Source: a bacterium
GTDB taxonomy: Bacteria > Bacillota > Clostridia > Lachnospirales > Lachnospiraceae
Assembly: GCA_004562765.1 (NCBI GenBank)
Contig: SFRL01000058.1
Location: forward strand, 1 to 15,055
Reading direction: 5' to 3'
Length of the DNA: 15,055 nt
Position numbers and translations under genes: made by a program
The notes under the pieces: model-generated
What the model was told of the DNA's origin: nothing
Seen by the model: the letters and a program-made list of their open reading frames with translations, nothing else
Database searches by the model: none
Part shown: piece by piece, positions 7,019 through 14,924 of the stretch
Layout of the letters: each line of letters opens with the position of its first letter
How positions within the stretch are numbered: position 1 is the first letter of the stretch

Positions 7019-8545
7019 TTATACTCTCTGTGCATAGTCCAGCGAAATCCAGCCATCGCGGTTCTTCTGGTATGCTTTCAAAAGTCCCCACCTGGATGCG
7101 CCGGGACCGTCCGCTTCCTCTACTATCGTAAAGATACCCTCTCCCGTGTACTTTCCGGTCTTGGCCTTATCGGTTCCAGGACCTTTGCGGATACGCAGGT
7201 CAGAGACTGACACCTTCACCAGATACGGCTGAAAGGCAGTCTGTTTTCCAGTATAGAGATTCTTGCCCGATTCATCGAATACGGAATACCCCGCATTCTC
7301 ATCTGCACACTTCTTCGCATTGGCAAGGCTGTGGAATGCGCCCTTCTGGGATGCTGCGTCCGCCCAGGTCTTACGCACATGGTACCAGACTTCCGCAGTT
7401 CCGGCATTTGCCACATCATACTGTGTCAGCTTCCACTTCTCGATGATGGAGCAGAGGTTCTCCACATAGGTCGGGGAAGTTGCATATCCGCCATCCTTGA
7501 TGATCTGCACCGTCTTTTTGTAGTCCGTGCAGCCTTTCAGACCATCATAACGCAGTTTCGCACCATTCTTCGCTCCCAAAAGGTAAGCGGAATGGTCTGC
7601 AATGGATCTCTCAACGGACGGATATTTACGGAAGTCAGCCGACACGGTCACATATGCACCGTTCTCATATTCCTGCGTTTTCTTGGTGTAGATGGAAGTA
7701 CCGTCCCATGCGGAACCGCCCCAGGTATTCCCGGAGAGCGACTTTTTCATGCCAAAGCAGTTGTTGGCGTTCTGTGCCAGTTCCGATTTGCCATATCCGC
7801 TCTCCAGAATAAACTGTGCCAGGGATACCGATGCCAGAATACCACTTGTCTTCTGGTCTGCGGTAAACAGTGGTCCCACCTTGGCGATCACATCTGACTC
7901 AGAGAAATTTTTAAGGGCGGACGCCTGCAGACCGAAAGAACCAGTGCCGCCGCCAGAACTGCCGGAACCGTCCATGGCTGCCTTTACTGCCTTGCGGAAT
8001 CCGTCCATCGTATACCCCATACCGAGTCCATTCCACAAATGCTCCGGATCCCCATGGTTAGAAGCAATGCCCCTACTGTGTCCCTCCCTGTGGCTGATAA
8101 TGACGCCATCAGCGGTCGGATTCAAATTGTACTGTTTGCAAAGCATGGCAAACAGCTCTACCGCCGCTTCATACGTTCTCTTTGCTACAGCCTTTGCCGT
8201 TGCCTTATCCGAACAGGTAAAAGAAGAACCGCCTGTGTACTTGATACACGCCGGTTCGCACATCTCGACTCCGATATGGGTATTGTTGCCGCTCCCTTTA
8301 CTGCCGGAACCGCAGTGCCAGCCCCTATGGTTCCATGGCAAGGTCTGATATACCGTGCCATCGTTGCCGTCAATAAAGCCATGCACACAGGCATTGCTAT
8401 AAGACGGGCTGTTCCATGAATTGATAAACACCGATGCCCTGGGCTGCGGACAGCCTACGGAATGGAGCATCAGCCCCTTGACCGTAATCTTTCTCCCCGC
8501 CATATAGCAGGGATTCTTTGTCAAAATACTCTGTACTAACCTCAT
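7019..8545 (-). CDS. Bifunctional endolysin: amidase, glucosaminidase and SH3 domains
   Basis: This 508-residue peptidoglycan hydrolase combines two catalytic domains and a wall-binding domain. Residues 1-190 are an Amidase_2-type N-acetylmuramoyl-L-alanine amidase, which cuts the bond between MurNAc and the peptide. Candidate zinc ligands are His28 (MLHSVG) and the His/Asp cluster ISHREGH...NHGDPEHLW at 150-171, where Asp166 may take the place of the usual cysteine. A Gly/Ser-rich linker (193-204) leads to a FlgJ/LytG-type beta-N-acetylglucosaminidase at about 212-375, with catalytic Glu248 in FILESGYGKS and the following NNCFGMK. The last 70 residues contain an SH3-type wall-binding domain (SDLRIRKGPGTDKAKTG). 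There is no signal peptide, so export needs the holin encoded upstream. The start has AAGGAGGAA at ideal spacing. The gene lies 54 bp after the holin coding region, past a hairpin terminator that may limit its expression. Confidence 0.93.
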   Translation of the reverse strand: MRLVQSILTKNPCYMAGRKITVKGLMLHSVGCPQPRASVFINSWNSPSYSNACVHGFIDGNDGTVYQTLPWNHRGWHCGSGSKGSGNNTHIGVEMCEPACIKYTGGSSFTCSDKATAKAVAKRTYEAAVELFAMLCKQYNLNPTADGVIISHREGHSRGIASNHGDPEHLWNGLGMGYTMDGFRKAVKAAMDGSGSSGGGTGSFGLQASALKNFSESDVIAKVGPLFTADQKTSGILASVSLAQFILESGYGKSELAQNANNCFGMKKSLSGNTWGGSAWDGTSIYTKKTQEYENGAYVTVSADFRKYPSVERSIADHSAYLLGAKNGAKLRYDGLKGCTDYKKTVQIIKDGGYATSPTYVENLCSIIEKWKLTQYDVANAGTAEVWYHVRKTWADAASQKGAFHSLANAKKCADENAGYSVFDESGKNLYTGKQTAFQPYLVKVSVSDLRIRKGPGTDKAKTGKYTGEGIFTIVEEADGPGASRWGLLKAYQKNRDGWISLDYAQRV

Positions 8546-8576
8546 AATTACTATTCCTCCTTCTCATTTTCCAAAG

Positions 8577-8601
8577 AAAAAAGCACCGGAAGCCCGATGC
8601 T
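8577..8601 (-). terminator. Intrinsic terminator overlapping the holin stop codon
   Basis: In minus-strand orientation an 8-bp stem (8601-8594 with 8589-8582, one U·G wobble) encloses a 4-base loop and is followed by a run of U residues (through 8577). The first stem bases are part of the holin TAG stop at 8602-8600. It lies between holin and endolysin with only about 30 bases left before the endolysin start, too little room for a separate promoter. It therefore probably acts as an attenuator. Confidence 0.75.
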
Positions 8602-9004
8602 ACTCTTCTTTTCCATCCCTCAGCTGTTCCAGCACGTCTTTGAGTTTCTGCGGTACCGGCAGGCCTATAAGCGATGCATTCTCCAGGATACTGATTCCTT
8701 CATTGGACAAATAGAAGAAGATCACCGCCGTGCGGATAACGCTGCCATTTTGGATCACATGGGTGTCCACGATATGTCCTACGGCTACCAGTGCAAAAAT
8801 GACAATCTTCTTAAAAATTCCATGGAATCCGACCTCGCTGGACAGCCTCTTATTCAGGATCGCCGCCATGATTCCTGTCAGGTAATCCACCACCACAAAC
8901 ACAATCAGGGCATACAGGAAGCCGTCAAAACCTCCCATGACAGCACCCACCGCCCCTCCGAGTGCCGCAAATGCATACTGCACCGCTTCAATAAAATTCT
9001 TCAT
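8600..9004 (-). CDS. Phage holin of the phage_holin_4 (TcdE-like) type
   Basis: This 134-residue membrane protein permeabilises the inner membrane and lets the endolysin reach the wall. It has hydrophobic segments at about 10-25, 28-48, 65-80 and 88-103. The second carries the acidic VVVDYLTGIMAA typical of the family, and the signature SNEGISILENASLIGLPVP sits at about 99-117, followed by a charged helical tail ending QLRDGKEE. The start at 9004 (MKNFIEAV) has GTGAGG upstream; the open frame continues to a TTG at 9061, but that would begin inside the terminator hairpin. It directly precedes the endolysin, the usual lysis order. Confidence 0.92.
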   Translation of the reverse strand: MKNFIEAVQYAFAALGGAVGAVMGGFDGFLYALIVFVVVDYLTGIMAAILNKRLSSEVGFHGIFKKIVIFALVAVGHIVDTHVIQNGSVIRTAVIFFYLSNEGISILENASLIGLPVPQKLKDVLEQLRDGKEE

Positions 9005-9040
9005 GCTCTTTTCCTCACTTTCTTTGAAATATTTTGATAT

Positions 9041-9074
9041 AAAAAAAGACAGCACTCCCAAAAGAGCGACTGCC
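9041..9074 (-). terminator. Intrinsic terminator between tail fibre and holin
   Basis: In minus-strand orientation an 11-base arm (9074-9064) pairs with a 10-base arm (9057-9048) through ten pairs including two G·U wobbles, with one bulged base and a 6-base loop. Seven U residues follow directly (9047-9041). It lies about 33 bp after the fibre stop and 37 bp before the holin start. It probably ends or attenuates the late structural transcript. Confidence 0.8.
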
Positions 9075-9106
9075 TGTTTTCCGATATTGATTCTATTTTC
9101 TAATTG

Positions 9107-11020
9107 TTAAGCCGTCCGTTTCCACATATAGCAGACGATATATGGCTGCAGGTTTGAATGCGCCCCACCTCCTCCCGTATTGGCATTCGTGCCATTTGCT
9201 GTAACTGTGTGGGTATGCGCCCCCGCACTGCTTGTGGGAGATGTCCCCCCTGCACCAGACACACCCGCACTATGCACTGTGTAGCGGCTTGACCCGCTTC
9301 CCCCATCGGTATCACGCCCGATATTATGAGTATGCGCCCCCTTGCTGCTTGTGGTGGCGGAACTTCCTGTAAACGTATGGGTATGCGCAGGCATCTGTGC
9401 AGTCGTCAATGTAACAGTTGCCGCACCGCCTGTCTTTTCCACCGTATTAAAGTTGCTGTCGGAGGTATTAATCCCCACTGGCACTCTCCCTGCTCCCCAG
9501 GCCACCCAGGTACCGCCAAAGTAGGTAGAAGGATTGGTGGCGTTGACACTCATATAGATACTTCCCACCGGATACATGGTCTTAATGAAAGACTGGATAT
9601 AGTCCTTCAGGAGTTTCCCGTACACCCGGACATCCCAATCCTCTGCAACCTCAAAAGCATTATCCACCTCCGATACCTTCCCGACCGCTACGCCTTTGCC
9701 GCCCCGCTTAAAGTCCATGACCACGGCGGCTGTAGAAACAATGTCCTGAATGGCAATGGTGGTAAAGGCATCTGTCAGCGTATATTTGATATCGTAGGAC
9801 GTCTCCGTGGAGATCTTGCCGCCGCCGAACGTAAAGGCCGTACCGGAACTAAAAGCGGTTCTGGCATTCGTCCATGCCGTATCCGATGCCTTCTTGTAAT
9901 AGGTGGCACGGGTAATCGTGTTCTTACTACTGCAGGACGCATAACTGTAGGAAACCAATCCACGGATATACGTTCCGTCATCATCCACCGTACCTGTGCT
10001 TAAACACCGCTGCGACAGGTAGCTGGCAAAAGAAGGCGGGGAATAGGCTACCACGGAAATCGACACCGTTGCCGCCGCTGACACCCGACCTCTGGAATCC
10101 GTTACCGTTGCCGTAAAAGTAACCGTGCCGGAGGTATTTAAAAATCCCGTGGTCAAACTGGATGCCGTACTGGTGTATCCGCCGCCCGTGATGGAATAGG
10201 AAGAAATCGTGGAACCGTAGCTTCCCGCCGCCCCATTGATGGTCAGTGTGGCCTTGGATTTTGTCTGCACATAAATCCCCCAGGTGCTTGGCACTGCCCC
10301 ATCCACTCTAGCCGCTGTCAGGCTGGTAATGGTTGGTTTTACCGAAGACGGGACGGTCAAGGTCAACGTACAGGTCTTGCTTCCAATACTGGTGTTTCCG
10401 TTATAGGTGGTACAGGTGATCGTGCAGGTTCCTGTCACTGCCTTGGGGATCTGATTTGCCAGCGTAAGGGACGGTGTCCAGGATACCGATATTGCCGTGG
10501 TCTTTGTGGCAATCGTCCCCGTGGTGTTTCCAAAGGTATAGGTCAACGTGTGGGTAAACGAAGAGGAGGCACGGCTGATGGCAATCGTGGTGGCAGACCC
10601 CATCGCCACATTGGATGCGGAAACCGTCGATGCCCTTGCGATGGAATCCAGCGTAATATTGGCGCTGGCTGTAATCGACTCATAATAAGTGCCGCTTAAG
10701 GTCGCACGGATATAGAATACCGCGCTCATGTCCAGGCTCTTGCTGCCATCGCTGGCATGGCTTACCGTCTGCGTTACTGTGCCGAGCAGATGGGTTCCCG
10801 TGCTGCTGATTGCCGGGGACGCATAGGTCTGTGCCGTCCCGTCAATCGTCACTTTATTATCCGACCGTGCATTAATGCTTAAGCTCCAGTCGTTCACCAG
10901 ATAGGCTTTTGCCGTGATGGTGCTGGTATTGGCAGATACATTTTTTGTCTGTGTCCAGTCCACCCGCAGCACATAATGGCCGCTGTGGATGGAGCCGGAA
11001 AAACTGCCGCTGGATGCCAT
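9107..11020 (-). CDS. DUF859-like tail fibre with HxH-rich tail-collar C-terminus
   Basis: This 637-residue tail fibre or receptor-binding protein is Ser/Thr-rich and beta-rich. Residues 1-440 have the look of the siphovirus DUF859 family (start MASSGSFSGSIHSGHYVLRVDW, later VVMDFKRGGKGVAVGKV near its end). A short connector is followed from about residue 483 by a tail-collar or baseplate gp10-like domain, YPVGSIYMSVNATNPSTYFGG. The last 95 residues hold three HTH tripeptides (546-548, 563-565, 602-604) separated by Gly/Ser/Thr-rich stretches, and the end is LQPYIVCYMWKRT, typical of this class. In T4 fibre tips such HxH motifs coordinate metal along the trimer axis; that this protein does so is inference. 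The start has GGAAGGAGGG upstream. The gene lies last in the structural module, just before a terminator and the lysis genes. Confidence 0.85.
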   Translation of the reverse strand: MASSGSFSGSIHSGHYVLRVDWTQTKNVSANTSTITAKAYLVNDWSLSINARSDNKVTIDGTAQTYASPAISSTGTHLLGTVTQTVSHASDGSKSLDMSAVFYIRATLSGTYYESITASANITLDSIARASTVSASNVAMGSATTIAISRASSSFTHTLTYTFGNTTGTIATKTTAISVSWTPSLTLANQIPKAVTGTCTITCTTYNGNTSIGSKTCTLTLTVPSSVKPTITSLTAARVDGAVPSTWGIYVQTKSKATLTINGAAGSYGSTISSYSITGGGYTSTASSLTTGFLNTSGTVTFTATVTDSRGRVSAAATVSISVVAYSPPSFASYLSQRCLSTGTVDDDGTYIRGLVSYSYASCSSKNTITRATYYKKASDTAWTNARTAFSSGTAFTFGGGKISTETSYDIKYTLTDAFTTIAIQDIVSTAAVVMDFKRGGKGVAVGKVSEVDNAFEVAEDWDVRVYGKLLKDYIQSFIKTMYPVGSIYMSVNATNPSTYFGGTWVAWGAGRVPVGINTSDSNFNTVEKTGGAATVTLTTAQMPAHTHTFTGSSATTSSKGAHTHNIGRDTDGGSGSSRYTVHSAGVSGAGGTSPTSSAGAHTHTVTANGTNANTGGGGAHSNLQPYIVCYMWKRTA

Positions 11021-11059
11021 ATCCTTCTCCCTCCTTCCTCACAAAAATAAAAGCCACCA

Positions 11060-11617
11060 TTATCCCACCGGATCACGCCACTTGATGGACAGGTTCCCGT
11101 TAGCCCTTGGAATAAAATCAAACCATCCCCGGCTCTCATTGCCCAGGGACAGCTTGTTCCGGATCTCCGCATTGGTGATCACAAGACTCTGGTTGGAGAT
11201 ATAGGCAATCTTCTGCCCATTCTCCTTAAAGGCCAGTTCCTCATTAGAAAGCTCCGCCGTGAACGCATTCCCGACTTTTCCGAGTTCGATCAGCGCACCC
11301 TTGAACCGGATGTATTCCTCCAAAAGTGTCTGGTTGGCAGATACATTGTTGATGATCTCATTGGTAATGGCGGTAAAGTCCATACGGATCTCACTGCTGT
11401 TCTGGGTGATGCTTGCCTGGAAATCCTGCTGGATGCTCTCCAGCTCCGACTTGGAAAGATATGTCTCCCGCACGGAACTCTGTATCTGCTCCGAGGTCTT
11501 TGTGATCTCCGAGTAGCACTCCCGCACGTTGATCTTCAGGGATTCCACATCCTCCACCGCATCGTCATACGCCTGCACGTTCTGGAACGTGTGCTGGCAG
11601 ATGGTCAGAAGTGCCAT
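11060..11617 (-). CDS. Coiled-coil phage tail protein
   Basis: This 185-residue protein has a long helical, probably coiled-coil N-terminal part (about 15-105, rich in Glu, Ser, Gln and Ile). A beta-rich end follows, with NEELAFKENGQKIAYISNQ (about 125-143) and RGWFDFIPRANGNLSIKW (163-180). That C-terminal pattern recurs at the end of tail-tip and minor structural proteins of clostridial phages. The start at 11617 has AGGAGG 8 bases away; an in-frame GTG at 11626 overlaps that ribosome binding site and is unlikely. It starts 12 bp after the Ig-module gene stops. It may act as a trimeric connector between the tail tip and the fibre; exact function is unknown. Confidence 0.75.
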   Translation of the reverse strand: MALLTICQHTFQNVQAYDDAVEDVESLKINVRECYSEITKTSEQIQSSVRETYLSKSELESIQQDFQASITQNSSEIRMDFTAITNEIINNVSANQTLLEEYIRFKGALIELGKVGNAFTAELSNEELAFKENGQKIAYISNQSLVITNAEIRNKLSLGNESRGWFDFIPRANGNLSIKWRDPVG

Positions 11618-11629
11618 GACCGCCACCTC

Positions 11630-13438
11630 CTAATTGGACACATCGCACTGCAGCGTGGCAATGCTGTCGATATCCTTTGCCGAGAGATAAATTACCTTTC
11701 CGGTCTTGCCAAATGCCGCCTCCTTGCCATCCTTATCCTGCTTATACCATGTGTAATTCAGGCTCTGCTTTTCTGTTGCCACAGCCCAGGCCGTGCCGTT
11801 GTATTTCATCAGCGTGACCGTTTTCGCCGTATGGTCGATCTTGTACCAGAACATTCCGCTTGTCGGCGTGGAAGGTGGTGTCTCGCTGATATTACCGAGC
11901 AGCGCATCCACTTCCTTCTGGTTAGTGCGGACGATCACATAAGGGATCAGACCGCCCAGACTGTTCTTGACCGTAAACCCGCCGATGGAGAGCATTTCCG
12001 ACACATAGGGGTCCGACTTATCCTCCACCGTGATCACATCCACATAGGACTTGCCGCCGTAGGTCATAGTACACCGGTAAGACTGGATATTCACGATATC
12101 CGCACCGGAAACGGTCAGCGTATCAGACACTGCCCCGCTGATATCCGTCCACTTCCCGGCGGTATATTTTGCCCATTGGTAGGTTGCGCCGGTAGTGATC
12201 TCCGTCGTGCCGCTATAGGCAGAGGTTGCCAGTACCAGGGAGCCGGACTGGTTTAACACCACCGTTCCATTAGGTGCATACATGGAAAAGACAACCGCAC
12301 TGGCTCCGTTGCTGCCTTTGTTGGATTTCGTCCATGCAAACTTTTTCACCACGCTCTTTCCTGAAATCGTAAAGGTCAGGTCAATCGTACCCGTCAGCAC
12401 CGATGCTCCGCCAAGAGTAGCATTGGCGGCAAAGGTCAAGACCACGGAACCTGAAGCAGATGCCGTGGCTGCTGTATTGGATTTTACGGTCACCCCAGTG
12501 GGTAGGGTTCCCACCGTACAGGTACATGGAGTCTGCGTAATGCCTACATATCCGGTAAAAGGAATCGTCACATCCACGGCAGCCTGTACTGCCCCGCCTG
12601 TGGTGCAGGCGATATTCTGTGCCTCATTGCCAAGGATGACCGACAAACCTCCCGCGCCTGCCTGCCCAGGCTGTCCCTGCTCCCCGTCATACATCTTTGT
12701 GATGGAAATGGTGTCGAACACATCCGCATCATCGGTCACCAGCTTGATCTGCGCCACGTTGTTGAAGAACACTGCATGGGCAGGTTTTACCACCAGCGTC
12801 CCGCCGGTAATGCTGGTGTTGTCCGAGGTTGTCGGATAGTCTGTCCACACACCGGAACTGTTCAGATACTGCCACTTGCTGACCGTTACCCCCTGGACCT
12901 GTGCGGACAGGGTGGCCTGTGTCGCACCTACCAGCGCCGATGAAGTATTGTATTTGAACACATAGGTGTCTGCCGTCACATAGGCCAGCTTTGCGTTCTC
13001 CGCATTCTTTACCAGCGTATAGGTAATGTCAGAAGAAATATTGACCGTATTCTTCGTTTCCGAATCATAGTAACTGATATAACAGATATAAGTGATCATG
13101 CCGGAAGAAGATGCGGAGAGCTTGTTCTGGCTGACTGTCAGGATGCCGCCGGACACCGTTTCTCCCGATGACAGGGCGCTCTCTGCCCCTGTGCCGTCTT
13201 TGCGTTTCCACGAAATCGTTAGCCCCGATGCGTCCAGGGCCACGTTGGTCTGGTCTAAGAAGATCACCGGGGTCAGTACCAGATGGGATGTTGCCCAGTT
13301 TGGTGCATAGGCATGGGGTAAGGTGTTCGGGTCTTCACTCTGCGTCTTCGGTAAATTGGATGTGATATAAGCCGACAGTTTCCGCTGGTCTGTGATGTCC
13401 ACGAAAGTCTGCTGGCTGGATGTTAAGATAGTAGGCAT
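11630..13438 (-). CDS. Large Ig-like-module tail protein with collagen-like spacer
   Basis: This 602-residue structural protein begins MPTILTSSQQTFVDITDQRKLS, a common N-terminus in Firmicutes prophage tail genes. It contains several Ig-like beta modules recognisable by a core Trp and a later Cys: Trp77 to Cys119, Trp422 (YQWAKYTAGKW) to Cys456, and Trp564 (YTWYKQDKDG) to Cys598 at the very end. Another beta module lies at about 155-248. A short Gly-x-y spacer (GEQGQPGQAGAGG, 252-264) separates two halves. The start at 13438 has AAGGAGGAA at good spacing; the open frame extends 20 codons upstream into the preceding gene without one. It lies 28 bp after the tail-associated gene. Likely role: surface-exposed tail or baseplate decoration that binds host carbohydrate; the specific function is inference. 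Confidence 0.8.
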   Translation of the reverse strand: MPTILTSSQQTFVDITDQRKLSAYITSNLPKTQSEDPNTLPHAYAPNWATSHLVLTPVIFLDQTNVALDASGLTISWKRKDGTGAESALSSGETVSGGILTVSQNKLSASSSGMITYICYISYYDSETKNTVNISSDITYTLVKNAENAKLAYVTADTYVFKYNTSSALVGATQATLSAQVQGVTVSKWQYLNSSGVWTDYPTTSDNTSITGGTLVVKPAHAVFFNNVAQIKLVTDDADVFDTISITKMYDGEQGQPGQAGAGGLSVILGNEAQNIACTTGGAVQAAVDVTIPFTGYVGITQTPCTCTVGTLPTGVTVKSNTAATASASGSVVLTFAANATLGGASVLTGTIDLTFTISGKSVVKKFAWTKSNKGSNGASAVVFSMYAPNGTVVLNQSGSLVLATSAYSGTTEITTGATYQWAKYTAGKWTDISGAVSDTLTVSGADIVNIQSYRCTMTYGGKSYVDVITVEDKSDPYVSEMLSIGGFTVKNSLGGLIPYVIVRTNQKEVDALLGNISETPPSTPTSGMFWYKIDHTAKTVTLMKYNGTAWAVATEKQSLNYTWYKQDKDGKEAAFGKTGKVIYLSAKDIDSIATLQCDVSN

Positions 13439-13466
13439 TTGTGTTCCTCCTTCAGATGATAAAAAG

Positions 13467-14924
13467 TTAAATGGTGACTTCACAATAAAAGGACGCATTG
13501 TCCTGTACGTCCTCGGTCGATACAGTTATGCTTTTCATTCCTTTATGCAATCCATCCCAATCGGCATCCGTTTCCGCATTGCCAGACTTCCGGTGCCAGC
13601 AAAAAGCGGAAGCGGGAAGGGTATCTGTGATGTCCTTATCCCAGGACAATACCCTGCACTTTAAAATACTCTGCTGCCCTTTATCCCGGAAGATGCTCGT
13701 TCCTTCCACCACCAGTTCTGTCCGGTACATTTTCGCTGTGGTGATATCCTCGACTTTCCCGAAGATGTTCTCGATCTTCTCCGTCTGCCCCTGGATATCC
13801 TGCTCCAGTGTGCTTAAGTTCTGGTTCTGCTTTGCACTGATGGCAGTCAGCCGGATACCACTTGCCCCAATGGTGATGGTGTTGCCGGAGGGATTCAGAT
13901 AATCCCTCGTCCTCTGGATGCACAGATACCTTCCATCAATCCCGTGGGGCGGGGAAGAACAGTACACATACTGCCTCGCATGGATATCCGCAATATCTGC
14001 CCCGGTGTCCGATTCATCTACAATGGTCAGCTCCATACTGGTAATGCCTTTCGCCAGCTCTGCGATGCGGGTCTTCGCTTTCTGCAGAAGGTTGGAAGAA
14101 AGTGTCACATCCTCCCACACTTCCGTTGCCCATATCCAGCCGATCTCTTTGACCGCATCCTCATCAAACACATAGTTCTTCCCGTCGTTGGCAATTTCAA
14201 TGGTCACGCGCTCATCCGTTTCCACCTCATTGCCTTCCTCATCCGTGGTCTTAATCTTTGCCCCAAGGGGAATCAATGCTGTCACCCGTTCTGTGTGGTC
14301 GAACGTGATTTTCACATCGGTCAGGTTCTTCCCGTACTCCACTTTTTGAAGGGAGGCTTCCGTAAAATCCGCAAGATAATCCAGCACCTTCCCGACACTG
14401 GTATATCTAAGGCGCAGATACCCTCCGTGTGTTTTAATGAGCTTATCCTTAATGGCATCCAAGGTCATAGAATAGTCAGAGCAACTGTAAGCCACATAAT
14501 CGTTGTTATCGACTACTGTTACTTCTCCTACAAGGAACCGTTTCTGTTCTTCCACACTTTTGTTATGCTCGGCTATGAAATACTCAAAAAGTCCTCTCAG
14601 GTTCCCCTTGTAGTTATAGGGCGGCTGCTGGCTGTCTTTTAAATAGGAAAGAGCCGATTCACAAGTCCAGGTGTGGGTATTATAAAAATCACTGCCGTCA
14701 TCTAGTGCCCGCCCTTCAAAGACCGTTTCATTCCCTTTTTTGCAGACAATCACAGAGGCCATTGGCTTAATGCTGTTCAGGTACGGATGGTTATAGGGGG
14801 CCGACAGTGTCAGGCTGTCAATGTTCTCCGCATCCTCTTCCACCTTCGCCTCCGTGACTGCCAGTTTCGATAACTGCGGATGGTAAAACAGCGCCCCATC
14901 CACATAGATACGGAATAATCTCAT
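13467..14924 (-). CDS. Tail-associated protein (Prophage_tail / endopeptidase-tail type)
   Basis: This 485-residue tail-tip hub protein resembles the Prophage_tail (Tal, gp27-like) family. The N-terminus is MRLFRIYVDGALFYHPQLSK, with a beta-rich body (LSAPYNHPYLNSIKPMASV, residues around 40-60) and a central ITFDHTERVTALIPLGAKI segment typical of these hubs. The part after about residue 365 is coiled-coil-like (NQNLSTLEQDIQGQTEKIENI). It ends in an Ig-like module with Trp443 and Cys481 that matches the modules of the next protein. No peptidase active site is evident to me, so I would not claim enzymatic activity. The start at 14924 overlaps the previous gene's stop by ATGA and has GGGAGG 7 bases upstream; the ATG at 14930 lies against the ribosome binding site and is unlikely. 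Confidence 0.83.
   Translation of the reverse strand: MRLFRIYVDGALFYHPQLSKLAVTEAKVEEDAENIDSLTLSAPYNHPYLNSIKPMASVIVCKKGNETVFEGRALDDGSDFYNTHTWTCESALSYLKDSQQPPYNYKGNLRGLFEYFIAEHNKSVEEQKRFLVGEVTVVDNNDYVAYSCSDYSMTLDAIKDKLIKTHGGYLRLRYTSVGKVLDYLADFTEASLQKVEYGKNLTDVKITFDHTERVTALIPLGAKIKTTDEEGNEVETDERVTIEIANDGKNYVFDEDAVKEIGWIWATEVWEDVTLSSNLLQKAKTRIAELAKGITSMELTIVDESDTGADIADIHARQYVYCSSPPHGIDGRYLCIQRTRDYLNPSGNTITIGASGIRLTAISAKQNQNLSTLEQDIQGQTEKIENIFGKVEDITTAKMYRTELVVEGTSIFRDKGQQSILKCRVLSWDKDITDTLPASAFCWHRKSGNAETDADWDGLHKGMKSITVSTEDVQDNASFYCEVTI

Noticed and set aside
6885..7091. Longer form of the SHOCT-like protein starting inside the endolysin gene
   Set aside because: It would read through the end of the endolysin gene and the perfect hairpin at 6960-6996, and the candidate starts at 7091 and 6941 lack a ribosome binding site.
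7692..8348. Long plus-strand open frame (218 codons) inside the endolysin gene
   Set aside because: It lies antisense to a clear endolysin with conserved catalytic motifs, has no recognisable domain, and is typical of shadow frames in GC-rich genes. The same applies to plus-strand frames at 9326-10003, 11591-12256 and 13944-14642.
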